From assembly GCA_016839165.1 (NCBI GenBank), contig CP069300.1:5890001-5954000 (forward strand): a stretch of 64,000 bases of DNA, in the 5' to 3' direction. Below the pieces are notes generated by a model. The model searched no databases. It was not told the DNA's origin and saw only the letters and a program-made list of their open reading frames with translations. How positions within the stretch are numbered: the first letter of the stretch is position 1; the number at the start of each line of letters is the position of its first letter. The position numbers and the translations under genes were made by a program. This stretch comes from Bradyrhizobium sp. PSBB068 (GTDB lineage Bacteria; Pseudomonadota; Alphaproteobacteria; Rhizobiales; Xanthobacteraceae). Shown here in pieces: positions 56,130 through 64,000 of the stretch.

Positions 56130-56158
56130 CGTAACGATGTCGATTGATCGCGCCGGCC

Positions 56159-57844
56159 TTACGCCGCGCGCACCTTCTGCAGGAACTCGTCGACCGCGCT
56201 GCGCAGCATGCCGGACTGGGTGTCGAGTTCGCGCGCATTCGACAGCACGTCGCCCGCCGCGGTGCCGGTGGCGGCGGCCGCGGTGGTGACGCCGCCGATA
56301 TGGGCGGAGATCTCGCTCGAGCCGGCCGCGACCTGCTGGATGTTGCGCGCGATCTCGCGCGTCGCATCGCCCTGCTGGTCGATCGCGGTCGAGATCGACG
56401 CCGTGATCTCGCTCATCTGCGCGATCGTCGCGGTGATGCCGCCGATCGAGGTCACCGCCTCGCCGGTGGAGGCCTGCATCGCGGCGACCTGCGCCGAGAT
56501 CTCCTCGGTCGCCTTCGCGGTCTGGTTGGCCAGCGCCTTCACTTCCGAGGCGACCACCGCGAAACCACGGCCGGATTCGCCTGCGCGCGCCGCCTCGATG
56601 GTGGCGTTGAGCGCGAGCAGATTGGTCTGGGCGGCGATCGAATGGATCAGCTTGACCACCTCGCCGATCTTCTCGGCGCCGGTGGACAGCGCCTGCACGG
56701 TCGCATTGGTGCGCTCGGCATCGGCGACTGCCTGGCTTGCGACCTCGCTGGAACGCGCCACCTGGCGGGAGATTTCCGCAACCGAGCTGGAGAGCTCCTC
56801 GGCCGCCGCGGCGACGGTGCCGACATTGTTGGAGGCGCTGTCGGATGCGGCGCCGACCGTCGCCGCCCGCGCGCTGGCGTCGCTGGCGGTCGCGGTCATC
56901 GACTGCGCCGTGGTCTGCATGCCGGCGGCGGCGGAGGCCACCGTACGGACGATGCCGTTCACGCTGCGCTCGAAATCGCTCGCCAGGTTCTGCATCGTGC
57001 TGCGGCGCTCGGCCGTGGCGCGCGCCTGCGCTTCGGCTTCGGCCTGCTCGAGGCCGCGGATCCGGATCGCATTGTCCTTGAAGATCTGCACGGTCGCAGC
57101 CATCCCGCCGACCTCATCGCCGCGGCCGACACCAGGGATGTCGCCGTCGAGCTTGCCGTCGGCAATGTCGCGCATGCGGCTGCCGAGCAGATTCAGCGGA
57201 CCGGAGATGCTGCGGCCGATCAGCCAGGCGACCGAACTCGAGATGACGCCGATGCCGATGATCGCGAGCCCAAGCAACCAGGCAATCGGGCGCATCTTGG
57301 CGTCGATGTCGTCGAGATAGGCGCCGGTGCCGATATACATGTCGAAGCCGGGGACCGCGACGGCGTAGCCGAGCTTGCGGATCGGGGTCTCCTGGCCGGG
57401 CTTCACATAATCATAGAACAGCAGGATATCGCCATTGGCCTTGACGCCGTTCATCAGCTCCCACGACAGCTTGCGGCCATTGGTCACGACCTCCATGCGG
57501 TTGGTTCCGACCTGCTTCGGATCGGGCGCCAGCACCGTGATGCCGTTGTAGTCGGTGCCGAACAGATAGCCGGCGCCGTTATCGTAGGTCATCGCGTTGC
57601 CGTGCTTGCCCAGCTCTGCGATTGCCGCTTCCTTGGTCATCTTTCCGGCGTCGACTTCCTTCTTCAGGCCTGCCGCCATGTTCTTCGCCATCTCGACGAT
57701 GGCCTTGGCCTGGTCGATGCGAGCATTTGTCATCTCACGCTGCATCAAGTGTCCGGCGAGAATGCCGGCCGTGCACAGACCAAGGAGGGTCACCCCCACC
57801 AGAATGCCGAGCTTGGGGGTGATCTTCAGATTTGACAGCTTCAC
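56159..57844 (-). CDS. Methyl-accepting chemotaxis protein
   Basis: 561 aa. One transmembrane segment at about 12-33, a periplasmic sCache_2-type sensor domain (about 35-185: [49 protein letters not shown]), a second transmembrane segment at about 190-212, a HAMP domain, and the signalling hairpin with [21 protein letters not shown] 57844 with GGAG 7 nt upstream is preferred; earlier in-frame starts precede the usual [12 protein letters not shown] leader. It is likely to feed CheA and the flagella encoded elsewhere in the window. Confidence 0.92.
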   Translation of the reverse strand: MKLSNLKITPKLGILVGVTLLGLCTAGILAGHLMQREMTNARIDQAKAIVEMAKNMAAGLKKEVDAGKMTKEAAIAELGKHGNAMTYDNGAGYLFGTDYNGITVLAPDPKQVGTNRMEVVTNGRKLSWELMNGVKANGDILLFYDYVKPGQETPIRKLGYAVAVPGFDMYIGTGAYLDDIDAKMRPIAWLLGLAIIGIGVISSSVAWLIGRSISGPLNLLGSRMRDIADGKLDGDIPGVGRGDEVGGMAATVQIFKDNAIRIRGLEQAEAEAQARATAERRSTMQNLASDFERSVNGIVRTVASAAAGMQTTAQSMTATASDASARAATVGAASDSASNNVGTVAAAAEELSSSVAEISRQVARSSEVASQAVADAERTNATVQALSTGAEKIGEVVKLIHSIAAQTNLLALNATIEAARAGESGRGFAVVASEVKALANQTAKATEEISAQVAAMQASTGEAVTSIGGITATIAQMSEITASISTAIDQQGDATREIARNIQQVAAGSSEISAHIGGVTTAAAATGTAAGDVLSNARELDTQSGMLRSAVDEFLQKVRAA

Positions 57845-58123
57845 GGGGATCTCCAGGAGAGGCGGGGAACGCGACGCGATTGGCGGATTGATTCCGCTCA
57901 CCGTAATGTGAGACCCTTTACCTGATGGTTACGCTGGTTCCCCGTAGTAGCCCGGAGAATCGGGCGGCGGACCAACCGGCAATTGTGGAGAGGACCACCC
58001 CGCTCGCGTACAAGTAGGCGAAAGCGGCGAAGCGAGCAGCGCTCGGAGAAGCAAGAAGACCAAGAAGCGAACCCAGCAAGAAGCAACAATCAAGAACAGA
58101 AGACCTCACATCGGGAGCAGACA

Positions 58124-59167
58124 ATGTCGAAATTCAGGGTGGTGACGCCGAAGGGCGCAAGCTTCACGGTCGCCGGCGGCGGCTATGATTATGAGCGCGA
58201 GGCGCTCGATCCGATCGGCGCCGAGATCGTCGAGGCGCCGGCCAACGAGGCCGAGTTCATCGCCGCGGCAAAGACCGCGGATGCGATCTATGCCAAGGGC
58301 ATGCCGATCACCAAAGCGGTGATCGACGCGCTCGAGAACTGCAAGGTGATCACGCTCGGCAGCGTCGGCGTCGATTCCGTCGACGTCAAGGCCGCGACCG
58401 CGCGCGGCATCCCGGTCACCAACATCCCCGACACCTTCATCGAGGAGGTCGCCGACCACGCCATGATGCTGCTGCTCGCAGGCTTCCGCCGCCTGATCGA
58501 GCAGGACAAGATGGTCCGCAGCGGCCGCTGGGCCGAGGGCCGCCCGGCGCTCTTGAAGATTCCGCGGCTGATGGGCCAGACCCTCGGCTTCATCTCGTTC
58601 GGCCGCGTCGCCCGCGCGGTGGCCAAGCGCGCGGCGCCGTTCGGTCTCAGGATGATGGCTTATGATCCGTTCATCCAGGAAACGCTGATGTACGACCACG
58701 GCGTGATCCCCTCGACGCTGTCGGAGGTACTGTCGCAATCGGATTTCGTCTCGATGCACGCCCCGGCGCGTCCCGAAGTGCACCACATGCTGACCGAGAA
58801 GCATTTTCGCCAGATGAAAAAGTCAGCCGTCTTCATCAACACCGGCCGCGGCGCGACCGTCGACGAGGAGGCGCTGATCAAGGCGCTGCAGGAGGGCTGG
58901 ATCACCCACGCCGCGCTCGATGTGCTGGAGAAGGAGCCGCCGTCGCACAACAATCCGATGCTCGGGATGGACAATGTTACCTTGACCGCCCACGTCGCCT
59001 CGGCATCGGCACGTTTTGACGAGGCGCGCAAGCGCCGGGTGGGCTACGAATTGTCACTAGTGCTGCAAGGCATGTGGCCGGTAAGCTGCGTCAACCCGTC
59101 GGTGCTGCAAAACACCGCGCTGCGCCGCTGGCAGCCCGTCAGCATGGATCGCGGTCCGAACAGTTAG
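58124..59167 (+). CDS. D-2-hydroxyacid dehydrogenase, C-terminal-binding family
   Basis: 347 aa. D-isomer-specific fold with substrate domain ends and a central NAD domain. Catalytic residues: Arg in NTGRGATVDE, Glu in DVLEKEPP and His in TAHVASAS. The dinucleotide loop reads LGFISFGRVARAVA, so the first and last Gly of GxGxxG are Ser and Ala, a visible departure. Starts MSKFRVVTPKGASFTVAG at ATG 58124. It precedes the ABC importer genes by about 140 bases and may belong to the same sugar or organic-acid pathway. Confidence 0.87.
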   Translation: MSKFRVVTPKGASFTVAGGGYDYEREALDPIGAEIVEAPANEAEFIAAAKTADAIYAKGMPITKAVIDALENCKVITLGSVGVDSVDVKAATARGIPVTNIPDTFIEEVADHAMMLLLAGFRRLIEQDKMVRSGRWAEGRPALLKIPRLMGQTLGFISFGRVARAVAKRAAPFGLRMMAYDPFIQETLMYDHGVIPSTLSEVLSQSDFVSMHAPARPEVHHMLTEKHFRQMKKSAVFINTGRGATVDEEALIKALQEGWITHAALDVLEKEPPSHNNPMLGMDNVTLTAHVASASARFDEARKRRVGYELSLVLQGMWPVSCVNPSVLQNTALRRWQPVSMDRGPNS

Positions 59168-59305
59168 GCGGAACGCGCGCTTCACGCGAAGGCTCGTCTT
59201 ACGAGATCGGTCCTTCGCGCGGCGAGCGCACCGAGACGACAAGGCCCTTCGCCGGCGGCCAACGCCGGGAAGGAAGCAAAAAAACAGGCAGGGAGTGCAA
59301 ACGAC

Positions 59306-60652
59306 ATGACGTACGAGGTCACGCGTCGCGACGCGCTGGCGCTGGGAGCTTCCGCGGCGGCACTGGCCATCACCGGTGCTTCGGCGCAGGACGCATCGAA
59401 GGTCCAGGCTGCGGACGTGGCGGCGCCGTCGCTGCCGATCGAGAACGGCGCGACCCTGCGCATGCTGCGGCCGGTGCGCTTCGTTCAAGCCGACGAGGAC
59501 GTGTTCCGCGCCAACGCCAAGAAGTTCACCGACAAGACCGGCGTCGAGATCAAGGTCGACTTCGTCGGCTGGGAGGACATCAACCAGCAGACTGCGGTGA
59601 CCTCGAACTCCGGCGCCGGTCCCGATATCATCATCGGCTTCGGCGATGCGCCGCACATCTATGTCGACAAGCTGATCGAACTGACCGACGTCGCCGATTA
59701 TCTCGACAAGCGTTACGGCGGCTGGCTTGCGCTCGCAAAACGCTATGGCATGCGCTCGAAGTCGCAAAGCTGGATCGGCCTGCCGTTCGGCGCCTCGGGC
59801 GGTCCGCTGGTCTATCGCAAGTCGCTGGTCAATGCGGCCGGCTTCGACAAGGTGCCGGAAGACCACGCCGGCTACCTCGAGCTCTGCAAGAAGCTGAAGG
59901 CGGCCGGCAAGCCGGCGGGCTTCGCGCTCGGCAATGCCGTCGGCGACGGCAACGGCTTCGCCAACTGGCTGCTATGGTCGCATAATGCCGCGCTGCTGGA
60001 CGAGGAAGGCAACATCATCATCAACAGCAGGGAAACGATCGCCGCGTTGAAATACCTGAAGGAACTCTATCCGACCTTCATCGCCGGCACGCCGTCCTGG
60101 AACGACGTCTCCAACAACCGCGCCTACTCGTCGCAGGAAATCGGCCTGACCGCCAACGGCGTCTCGCTGTACTTCTCGCTGAAGAACGATCCCGCCACCA
60201 AGGCAGTGGCCGACGACACCGAGCATCAGTTTCTGCCCAAGGGGCTGGCATCGACCTCGCCGATGTCGGGCCTGACCCTGAATGCGATGGTGTTCAAGCA
60301 CAGTCCGTATCCCAATGCGGCAAAGGCGCTCCTGCAGTTCATGCTGGAGAAGGAGCAGTACGAGCCCTGGCTCAATGCCAACTCCGGCTACTGGTCGCAG
60401 CCGCTCGCCGCCTACGCCAATGCCGCGGTGTGGTCGAGCGACCCCAAGGTCGCGATCTTCAAGGACACCATGAGGAGCCCCTATTACAACGGCTACAAGG
60501 GACCGATCTCGACCGCGACTGGCGCGGTCAACGCCGACTACGTGCTGGTGCAGATGTGCGCCTCCGTTGCGACCGATGCGGCAAAGCCGGAGGCCGCCGC
60601 CGCGGAGGCCGAGCAGCGCGCCAAGCGGTACTTCCGGCGGCAGGGCCGGTAG
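59306..60652 (+). CDS. ABC transporter solute-binding protein (family 1), Tat-type signal
   Basis: 448 aa. Leader TRRDALALGASAAALAITGA has a twin-arginine motif. The mature part is a family 1 (sugar or polyol type) binding protein: LRMLRPVRFVQADEDVFRAN, VDFVGWEDINQQTAV, DIIIGFGDAPHIY, and GLPFGASGGPLVYRKSLVNA. Two permease genes follow. Its substrate is not certain; the neighbouring 2-hydroxyacid dehydrogenase suggests a sugar acid or polyol. Confidence 0.9.
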   Translation: MTYEVTRRDALALGASAAALAITGASAQDASKVQAADVAAPSLPIENGATLRMLRPVRFVQADEDVFRANAKKFTDKTGVEIKVDFVGWEDINQQTAVTSNSGAGPDIIIGFGDAPHIYVDKLIELTDVADYLDKRYGGWLALAKRYGMRSKSQSWIGLPFGASGGPLVYRKSLVNAAGFDKVPEDHAGYLELCKKLKAAGKPAGFALGNAVGDGNGFANWLLWSHNAALLDEEGNIIINSRETIAALKYLKELYPTFIAGTPSWNDVSNNRAYSSQEIGLTANGVSLYFSLKNDPATKAVADDTEHQFLPKGLASTSPMSGLTLNAMVFKHSPYPNAAKALLQFMLEKEQYEPWLNANSGYWSQPLAAYANAAVWSSDPKVAIFKDTMRSPYYNGYKGPISTATGAVNADYVLVQMCASVATDAAKPEAAAAEAEQRAKRYFRRQGR

Positions 60653-60684
60653 CGGCGGCCATTGAACTGCGAAACTCAATCAAC

Positions 60685-60767
60685 CGTCATTGCGAGCGAA
60701 GCGAAGTAATCCATCGCGCCACCAGGGAGAAATGGATTGCGCCGTCGCTTCGCTCTTCGCAATGACG
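60685..60767. repeat. GTCATTGCGAGCGAAGCGAAG-type extragenic repeat
   Basis: Arms 60685-60706 and 60748-60767 form a near-perfect inverted repeat around a 41-base middle. It lies between the binding-protein and first permease genes, so it is transcribed within the operon and could form an mRNA hairpin. Confidence 0.85.
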
Positions 60768-60783
60768 ACAAGACGAGCATTCA

Positions 60784-61740
60784 ATGTCCGTAACCACCTT
60801 CCCTTCACGCGGCGCGGCACTTCGCCAGCCCGGCTGGCTCGCGCGCCTGTTCGACTACAAGCCGTTCCTGATCGTGATGTGCCTGGCGCCCGCGATCGGC
60901 CTGCTGCTGGTGTTCCTCACCTATCCGCTCGGCCTAGGCATCTGGCTCGCCTTCACCGACACCACGATCGGCCAGCGCGGCATCTATGTCGGGCTCGAGA
61001 ACTTCCAGTATCTGCTCAAGGATCCCCTGTGGTGGAACGCGGTGTTCTACTCGGTCTTCTACACCGCGGTCGCAACCTTCGGAAAGTTCGCGCTCGGCTT
61101 CTGGCTGGCGCTCCTGCTCAACAACCATTTCCCGTTCAAGAGCCTGATCCGCGCCATCGTGCTGCTGCCGTGGATCGTGCCGACGGTGCTGTCCGCGCTG
61201 GCGTTCTGGTGGATCTACGATCCGCAGTTCTCGATCATCTCCTATCTGCTGGTCGACGTGCTGCACCTGCGCGACAGCAATGTCGACTTCCTCGGGTCGC
61301 CCTGGCCAGCGCGGTTCTCGCTGATCGCGGCCAATATCTGGCGCGGTATCCCGTTCGTCGCGATCTCGCTGCTGGCCGGGCTGCAGACCATCTCGCCCTC
61401 GCTCTATGAGGCGGCGATGCTCGACGGCGCCACCTCCTGGCAGCGCTTCCGCTACATCACTTTCCCGATGATGATGCCGATCCTGGCGATCGTGATGACA
61501 TTCTCGATCATCTTCACCTTCACCGACTTCCAGCTGGTCTACGCCATCACCCGCGGCGGCCCGGTCAACTCGACCCATCTGCTCGCGACACTGGCGTTCC
61601 AGCGCGGCATCGCCGGCGGCGAGCTCGGCGAGGGCGCCGCGATCGCGGTCTCGATGATCCCGTTCCTGGTGTTCGCGACGTTGTTCAGCTACTTCGGCCT
61701 CGCCCGCCGCAAATGGCAGCAGGGAGAAGCCAATGACTGA
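60784..61740 (+). CDS. ABC transporter permease, MalF/UgpA type
   Basis: 318 aa, six transmembrane segments. The EAA coupling loop is EAAMLDGATSWQRFRYITFP. Opens MSVTTFPSRGAALRQPGWLA. The stop overlaps the next permease start by 8 bp. Inner membrane importer half. Confidence 0.93.
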   Translation: MSVTTFPSRGAALRQPGWLARLFDYKPFLIVMCLAPAIGLLLVFLTYPLGLGIWLAFTDTTIGQRGIYVGLENFQYLLKDPLWWNAVFYSVFYTAVATFGKFALGFWLALLLNNHFPFKSLIRAIVLLPWIVPTVLSALAFWWIYDPQFSIISYLLVDVLHLRDSNVDFLGSPWPARFSLIAANIWRGIPFVAISLLAGLQTISPSLYEAAMLDGATSWQRFRYITFPMMMPILAIVMTFSIIFTFTDFQLVYAITRGGPVNSTHLLATLAFQRGIAGGELGEGAAIAVSMIPFLVFATLFSYFGLARRKWQQGEAND

Positions 61741-62626
61741 CGTTGCGGCCCAATCCAACGTCGCCAGCGCCACCCCCGACACGATGGCGTGGGATAGCCG
61801 CGCCCGGCGCGTGGTGATGATCTATCTGCCGCTCGCCTGCTTCATCCTGATCCTGCTGTTCCCGTTCTACTGGATGGCGGTCACGTCGTTCAAGCCGAAC
61901 GCGGAGCTCTTGAACCACAAGGCGCACAATCCGTTCTGGATCACCTCGCCGACGCTCGCGCATGTCAAGCACCTCTTGTTCGACACCTCGTATCCACGCT
62001 GGCTGAAGACCACCATGCTGGTCGCGATCGGCTCGACCTTCCTGTCGCTGTTCGCCTCGACGCTCGCCGCCTACGCGATCGAGCGGCTGCGCTTCCGCGG
62101 CAGTCCTTATGTCGGGCTCGGCATCTACCTCGCCTATCTGGTGCCGCCGTCGATCCTGTTCATTCCGCTCGCCACCGTGATCGTGCAGTTCGGCCTGTTC
62201 GATTCGCCGCTGGCGCTGATCCTGGTCTATCCGACCTTCCTGGTGCCGTTCTGCACCTGGCTGCTGATCGGCTATTTCAAGTCGATCCCCTATGAGCTCG
62301 AGGAATGTGCGCTGGTCGACGGCGCGACGCGGCTGCAGATCCTGTGGCGGATCACCTTGCCGCTTGCGGTGCCCGGCCTGATCTCGGCCGGCATCTTCTC
62401 CTTCACGCTGTCCTGGAACGAGTTCATCTACGCGCTCGCCTTCATCCAGAGCGGCGCCAACAAGACGGTGCCGGTCGCGATCCTGACCGAGCTCGTCACC
62501 GGCGACGTCTACCAGTGGGGTGCGCTGATGGCCGGCTCCCTGCTCGGCTCGCTGCCGGTCGCGCTATTCTACTCGCTGTTCGTCGACTACTACGTGTCGT
62601 CGCTGACCGGCGCGGTGAAGGAGTAG
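61733..62626 (+). CDS. ABC transporter permease, MalG/UgpE type
   Basis: 297 aa, six transmembrane segments with the second EAA loop EECALVDGATRLQILWRITL. Starts MTDVAAQSNVASATPDTM, overlapping the previous gene. Pairs with it to make the channel. No ATP-binding subunit gene follows; a shared ATPase must come from elsewhere. Confidence 0.93.
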   Translation: MTDVAAQSNVASATPDTMAWDSRARRVVMIYLPLACFILILLFPFYWMAVTSFKPNAELLNHKAHNPFWITSPTLAHVKHLLFDTSYPRWLKTTMLVAIGSTFLSLFASTLAAYAIERLRFRGSPYVGLGIYLAYLVPPSILFIPLATVIVQFGLFDSPLALILVYPTFLVPFCTWLLIGYFKSIPYELEECALVDGATRLQILWRITLPLAVPGLISAGIFSFTLSWNEFIYALAFIQSGANKTVPVAILTELVTGDVYQWGALMAGSLLGSLPVALFYSLFVDYYVSSLTGAVKE

Positions 62627-62670
62627 CAGAGCTCCGGGCCGCGAGCGGTTGAAGCGAACCCAATCTATCC

Positions 62671-62715
62671 CCGTCATGCTGAGGTGCGAGCGGAGCGAGC
62701 CTCGAAGCATGACGG
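62671..62715. repeat. Short GTCATGCTGAGG-type palindrome
   Basis: CCGTCATGCTGAGG ... CCTCGAAGCATGACGG, outer arms reverse-complementary with one bulge. Positioned between the convergent permease and tonB genes, where it may act as a transcript end. Confidence 0.75.
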
Positions 62716-62755
62716 AATATAGAACCCGCTAGCCCGATTAGAATGAGCTGGGATG

Positions 62756-63577
62756 TTACCGCGGCACGAACGCGACCGGCACGGAAAAACCCATCGAGCC
62801 CTGCGTAATATCAGCCGGAAACGCCGGGAACGGCTGGGCCTGGCGCACCATCGCCAGCGCCCGCGCGTCGAAGGTCGGATTGCCGGAGGAGCCGCCAAGA
62901 TGGCTCGACAGCACCTGCCCACCGCGGCCGAGCGTGAACACCAGGCGGACCACGCCGCGCTGGCCGTTGCCGCCGGCCGGATAGGAATGGAAGCGCAGCA
63001 GATGCGCGCGGACACGCGCGTTGTAGGCTGCGATCGCCGATGCCGCCGCCCCCGCGCTGATCGCGGACGCCGCCGGAGCCCGGCGTTCGGCGCGGCTCGG
63101 CGCACTGGTGCGCGGCGCCGGCGTCGCCTCGGACGGCTTCTTCGCATCCCGGCGCACGACCTTAGGCTTGACGGGTTCAGTCTTGTGCTCCGGAACAACC
63201 TTCGTGGGCTCGGGTTTCGGCGGCGTGACCTGCGGCTTCTGCTCCGGCGGCGCGGCGACCTCGGGCTTCTCCTGCAACGGCGTCGGCGCGAGCTCCTCGT
63301 GCACGGCCTGCGCGGCGGCCGGCTCGGGCGGCGCGGCATCGGCCTCCTGCATCGCCGGACCCGGCGGCAGTTCGGTCTCTGAAATCTCCGGCGCTGAGGT
63401 GATCGGCGTCAGGTCGACCAGCACCGCCGGCACCGCGACACCCGGCGGCGGCAACGAGACCCAGCTCATGCCGAGCCCGATCATCGCAGCGTGCGCTGCC
63501 AGGATCGCGGCCGCCGACAGACCCCAGCGTCTCAGACAGATGTCACCGCCGGAATCATGCAGCGCATAGGCGTTCAT
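62756..63577 (-). CDS. tonB: TonB energy-transducing protein
   Basis: 273 aa. One N-terminal membrane anchor (about 16-37, LRRWGLSAAAILAAHAAMIG) followed by a long Pro/Glu/Lys-rich periplasm-spanning rod (about 60-170) and the C-terminal TonB domain (about 185-270: ARVRAHLLRFHSYPAGGNGQ, GVVRLVFTLGRGGQVLSSHL, FPAFPADI). Energises outer-membrane siderophore and heme receptors. ATG 63577 lies 4 nt past the exbD stop, so exbD-tonB is one operon. Confidence 0.95.
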   Translation of the reverse strand: MNAYALHDSGGDICLRRWGLSAAAILAAHAAMIGLGMSWVSLPPPGVAVPAVLVDLTPITSAPEISETELPPGPAMQEADAAPPEPAAAQAVHEELAPTPLQEKPEVAAPPEQKPQVTPPKPEPTKVVPEHKTEPVKPKVVRRDAKKPSEATPAPRTSAPSRAERRAPAASAISAGAAASAIAAYNARVRAHLLRFHSYPAGGNGQRGVVRLVFTLGRGGQVLSSHLGGSSGNPTFDARALAMVRQAQPFPAFPADITQGSMGFSVPVAFVPR

Positions 63578-63581
63578 CGAA

Positions 63582-64000
63582 CTAGCTTCGTCCGTCGAGG
63601 CCGACCAGCGCGACCTTGAGGTAACCGGCATTGCGCAGCAGGTTCATCACCTCCATCAGGTCGCCGTAACTGACCGCCTTGTCGGCACGCAGGAAGATGC
63701 GTTCGTCCTTCTTGCCTTGCGTGGCGCCGTCGAGAGCCGACGTCAGCGTATCGCGCGCGATCACCTCCTCGCCGACCGCGACCGACAGATCCGGCTTCAC
63801 CGTGACGAACACCGGTCTGTCCGGCCGCGGCTGCGGCTCGGCTGTCGAGGCCGGCAGATCGACGCCGAGATCGACGGTGGCGAGCGGCGCCGCCACCATG
63901 AAGATGATCAGCAGCACCAGCATCACGTCGATGAACGGCGTGACATTGATCTCATGCGCCTCGACAAGGTCGTCGTCACCGCGACGCCGGCCACCGAACG
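63582..64000 (-). CDS. exbD: Biopolymer transport protein ExbD (5' end outside window)
   Basis: 138 residues visible. The frame is open to the window edge as FGGRRRGDDDLVEAHEINVT then PFIDVMLVLLIIFMVAAPLA, the single transmembrane helix with its conserved Asp that carries the proton path. The C-terminal periplasmic domain runs to LKVALVGLDGRS. The initiation codon and probably exbB lie beyond base 64000. Confidence 0.94.
   Translation of the reverse strand, partial: FGGRRRGDDDLVEAHEINVTPFIDVMLVLLIIFMVAAPLATVDLGVDLPASTAEPQPRPDRPVFVTVKPDLSVAVGEEVIARDTLTSALDGATQGKKDERIFLRADKAVSYGDLMEVMNLLRNAGYLKVALVGLDGRS

Overview
The window is high-GC alphaproteobacterial DNA and most resembles Bradyrhizobium or a close Nitrobacteraceae relative. 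The grounds are a ROSE RNA thermometer in front of a class A small heat shock gene, a Caulobacter-type flagellar cluster (sciP, fliF-fliG-fliH-fliN-flbD), RpoH-type promoters of the form CTTG-N17/18-C(C/T)TAnnT, and several dispersed palindromic repeat families. No CRISPR array, prophage or complete insertion sequence is visible. Genus level is an inference from gene content and protein recognition, not from a search.

Layout. 0.6-5.7 kb is a heat-shock block: groES-groEL (minus) with an RpoH-like promoter and a strong terminator, a coupled pair of small genes, then two hsp20 genes (plus) behind an RpoH-like promoter and a ROSE element, then tRNA-Met. 5.9-8.2 kb holds a secreted protein, a PmtA-like methyltransferase and mnmA (minus). 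8.5-21 kb is flagellar and accessory: fliK-flgD behind a near-consensus sigma-54 promoter, a Gly/Ser-rich tandem-repeat protein, a Tat-exported hydrolase, sciP with a terminator, a CtrA-like site, then fliF-fliG-fliH-fliN-flbD. FlbD is the sigma-54 activator expected to act on the fliK promoter, while SciP restrains CtrA, so regulators and targets sit together.

21.8-28.7 kb is a sulfonate-sulfur operon on the minus strand (two ssuA-like genes, ssuD, ssuC, ssuB, a flavin reductase) separated by a terminator from an LLM flavin monooxygenase. 28.9-35.4 kb has a RecD/Dda-like helicase, msrA-msrB, small proteins and the phosphate transporter pit with a PHO-box-like sequence. 35.5-42.9 kb has an autotransporter, membrane proteins, purA and ybaK.

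42.9-46.0 kb is the most unusual region: an autoinducer synthase gene (luxI family), a cytochrome P450 and an 86-residue protein overlap one another as one minus-strand operon, and a luxR gene diverges from it. A perfect 19-bp palindrome lies between luxI and luxR. This suggests a quorum-sensing signal that is oxidised after, or before, acyl-homoserine lactone synthesis.

46.4-62.6 kb is mixed metabolism and transport: an HTH regulator, two paralogous EamA exporters, an orphan MCE protein, an FMN 2-hydroxyacid oxidase, a TetR-controlled membrane protein, HD, LysR and NTF2-like proteins, a chemoreceptor, a 2-hydroxyacid dehydrogenase and a sugar-type ABC importer lacking an ATPase gene. The window ends in tonB and a partial exbD (minus).

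Three full copies of a roughly 100-bp two-hairpin repeat, plus one half copy, each sit exactly at the 3' end of a gene; in the three full copies the repeat edge supplies the stop codon.
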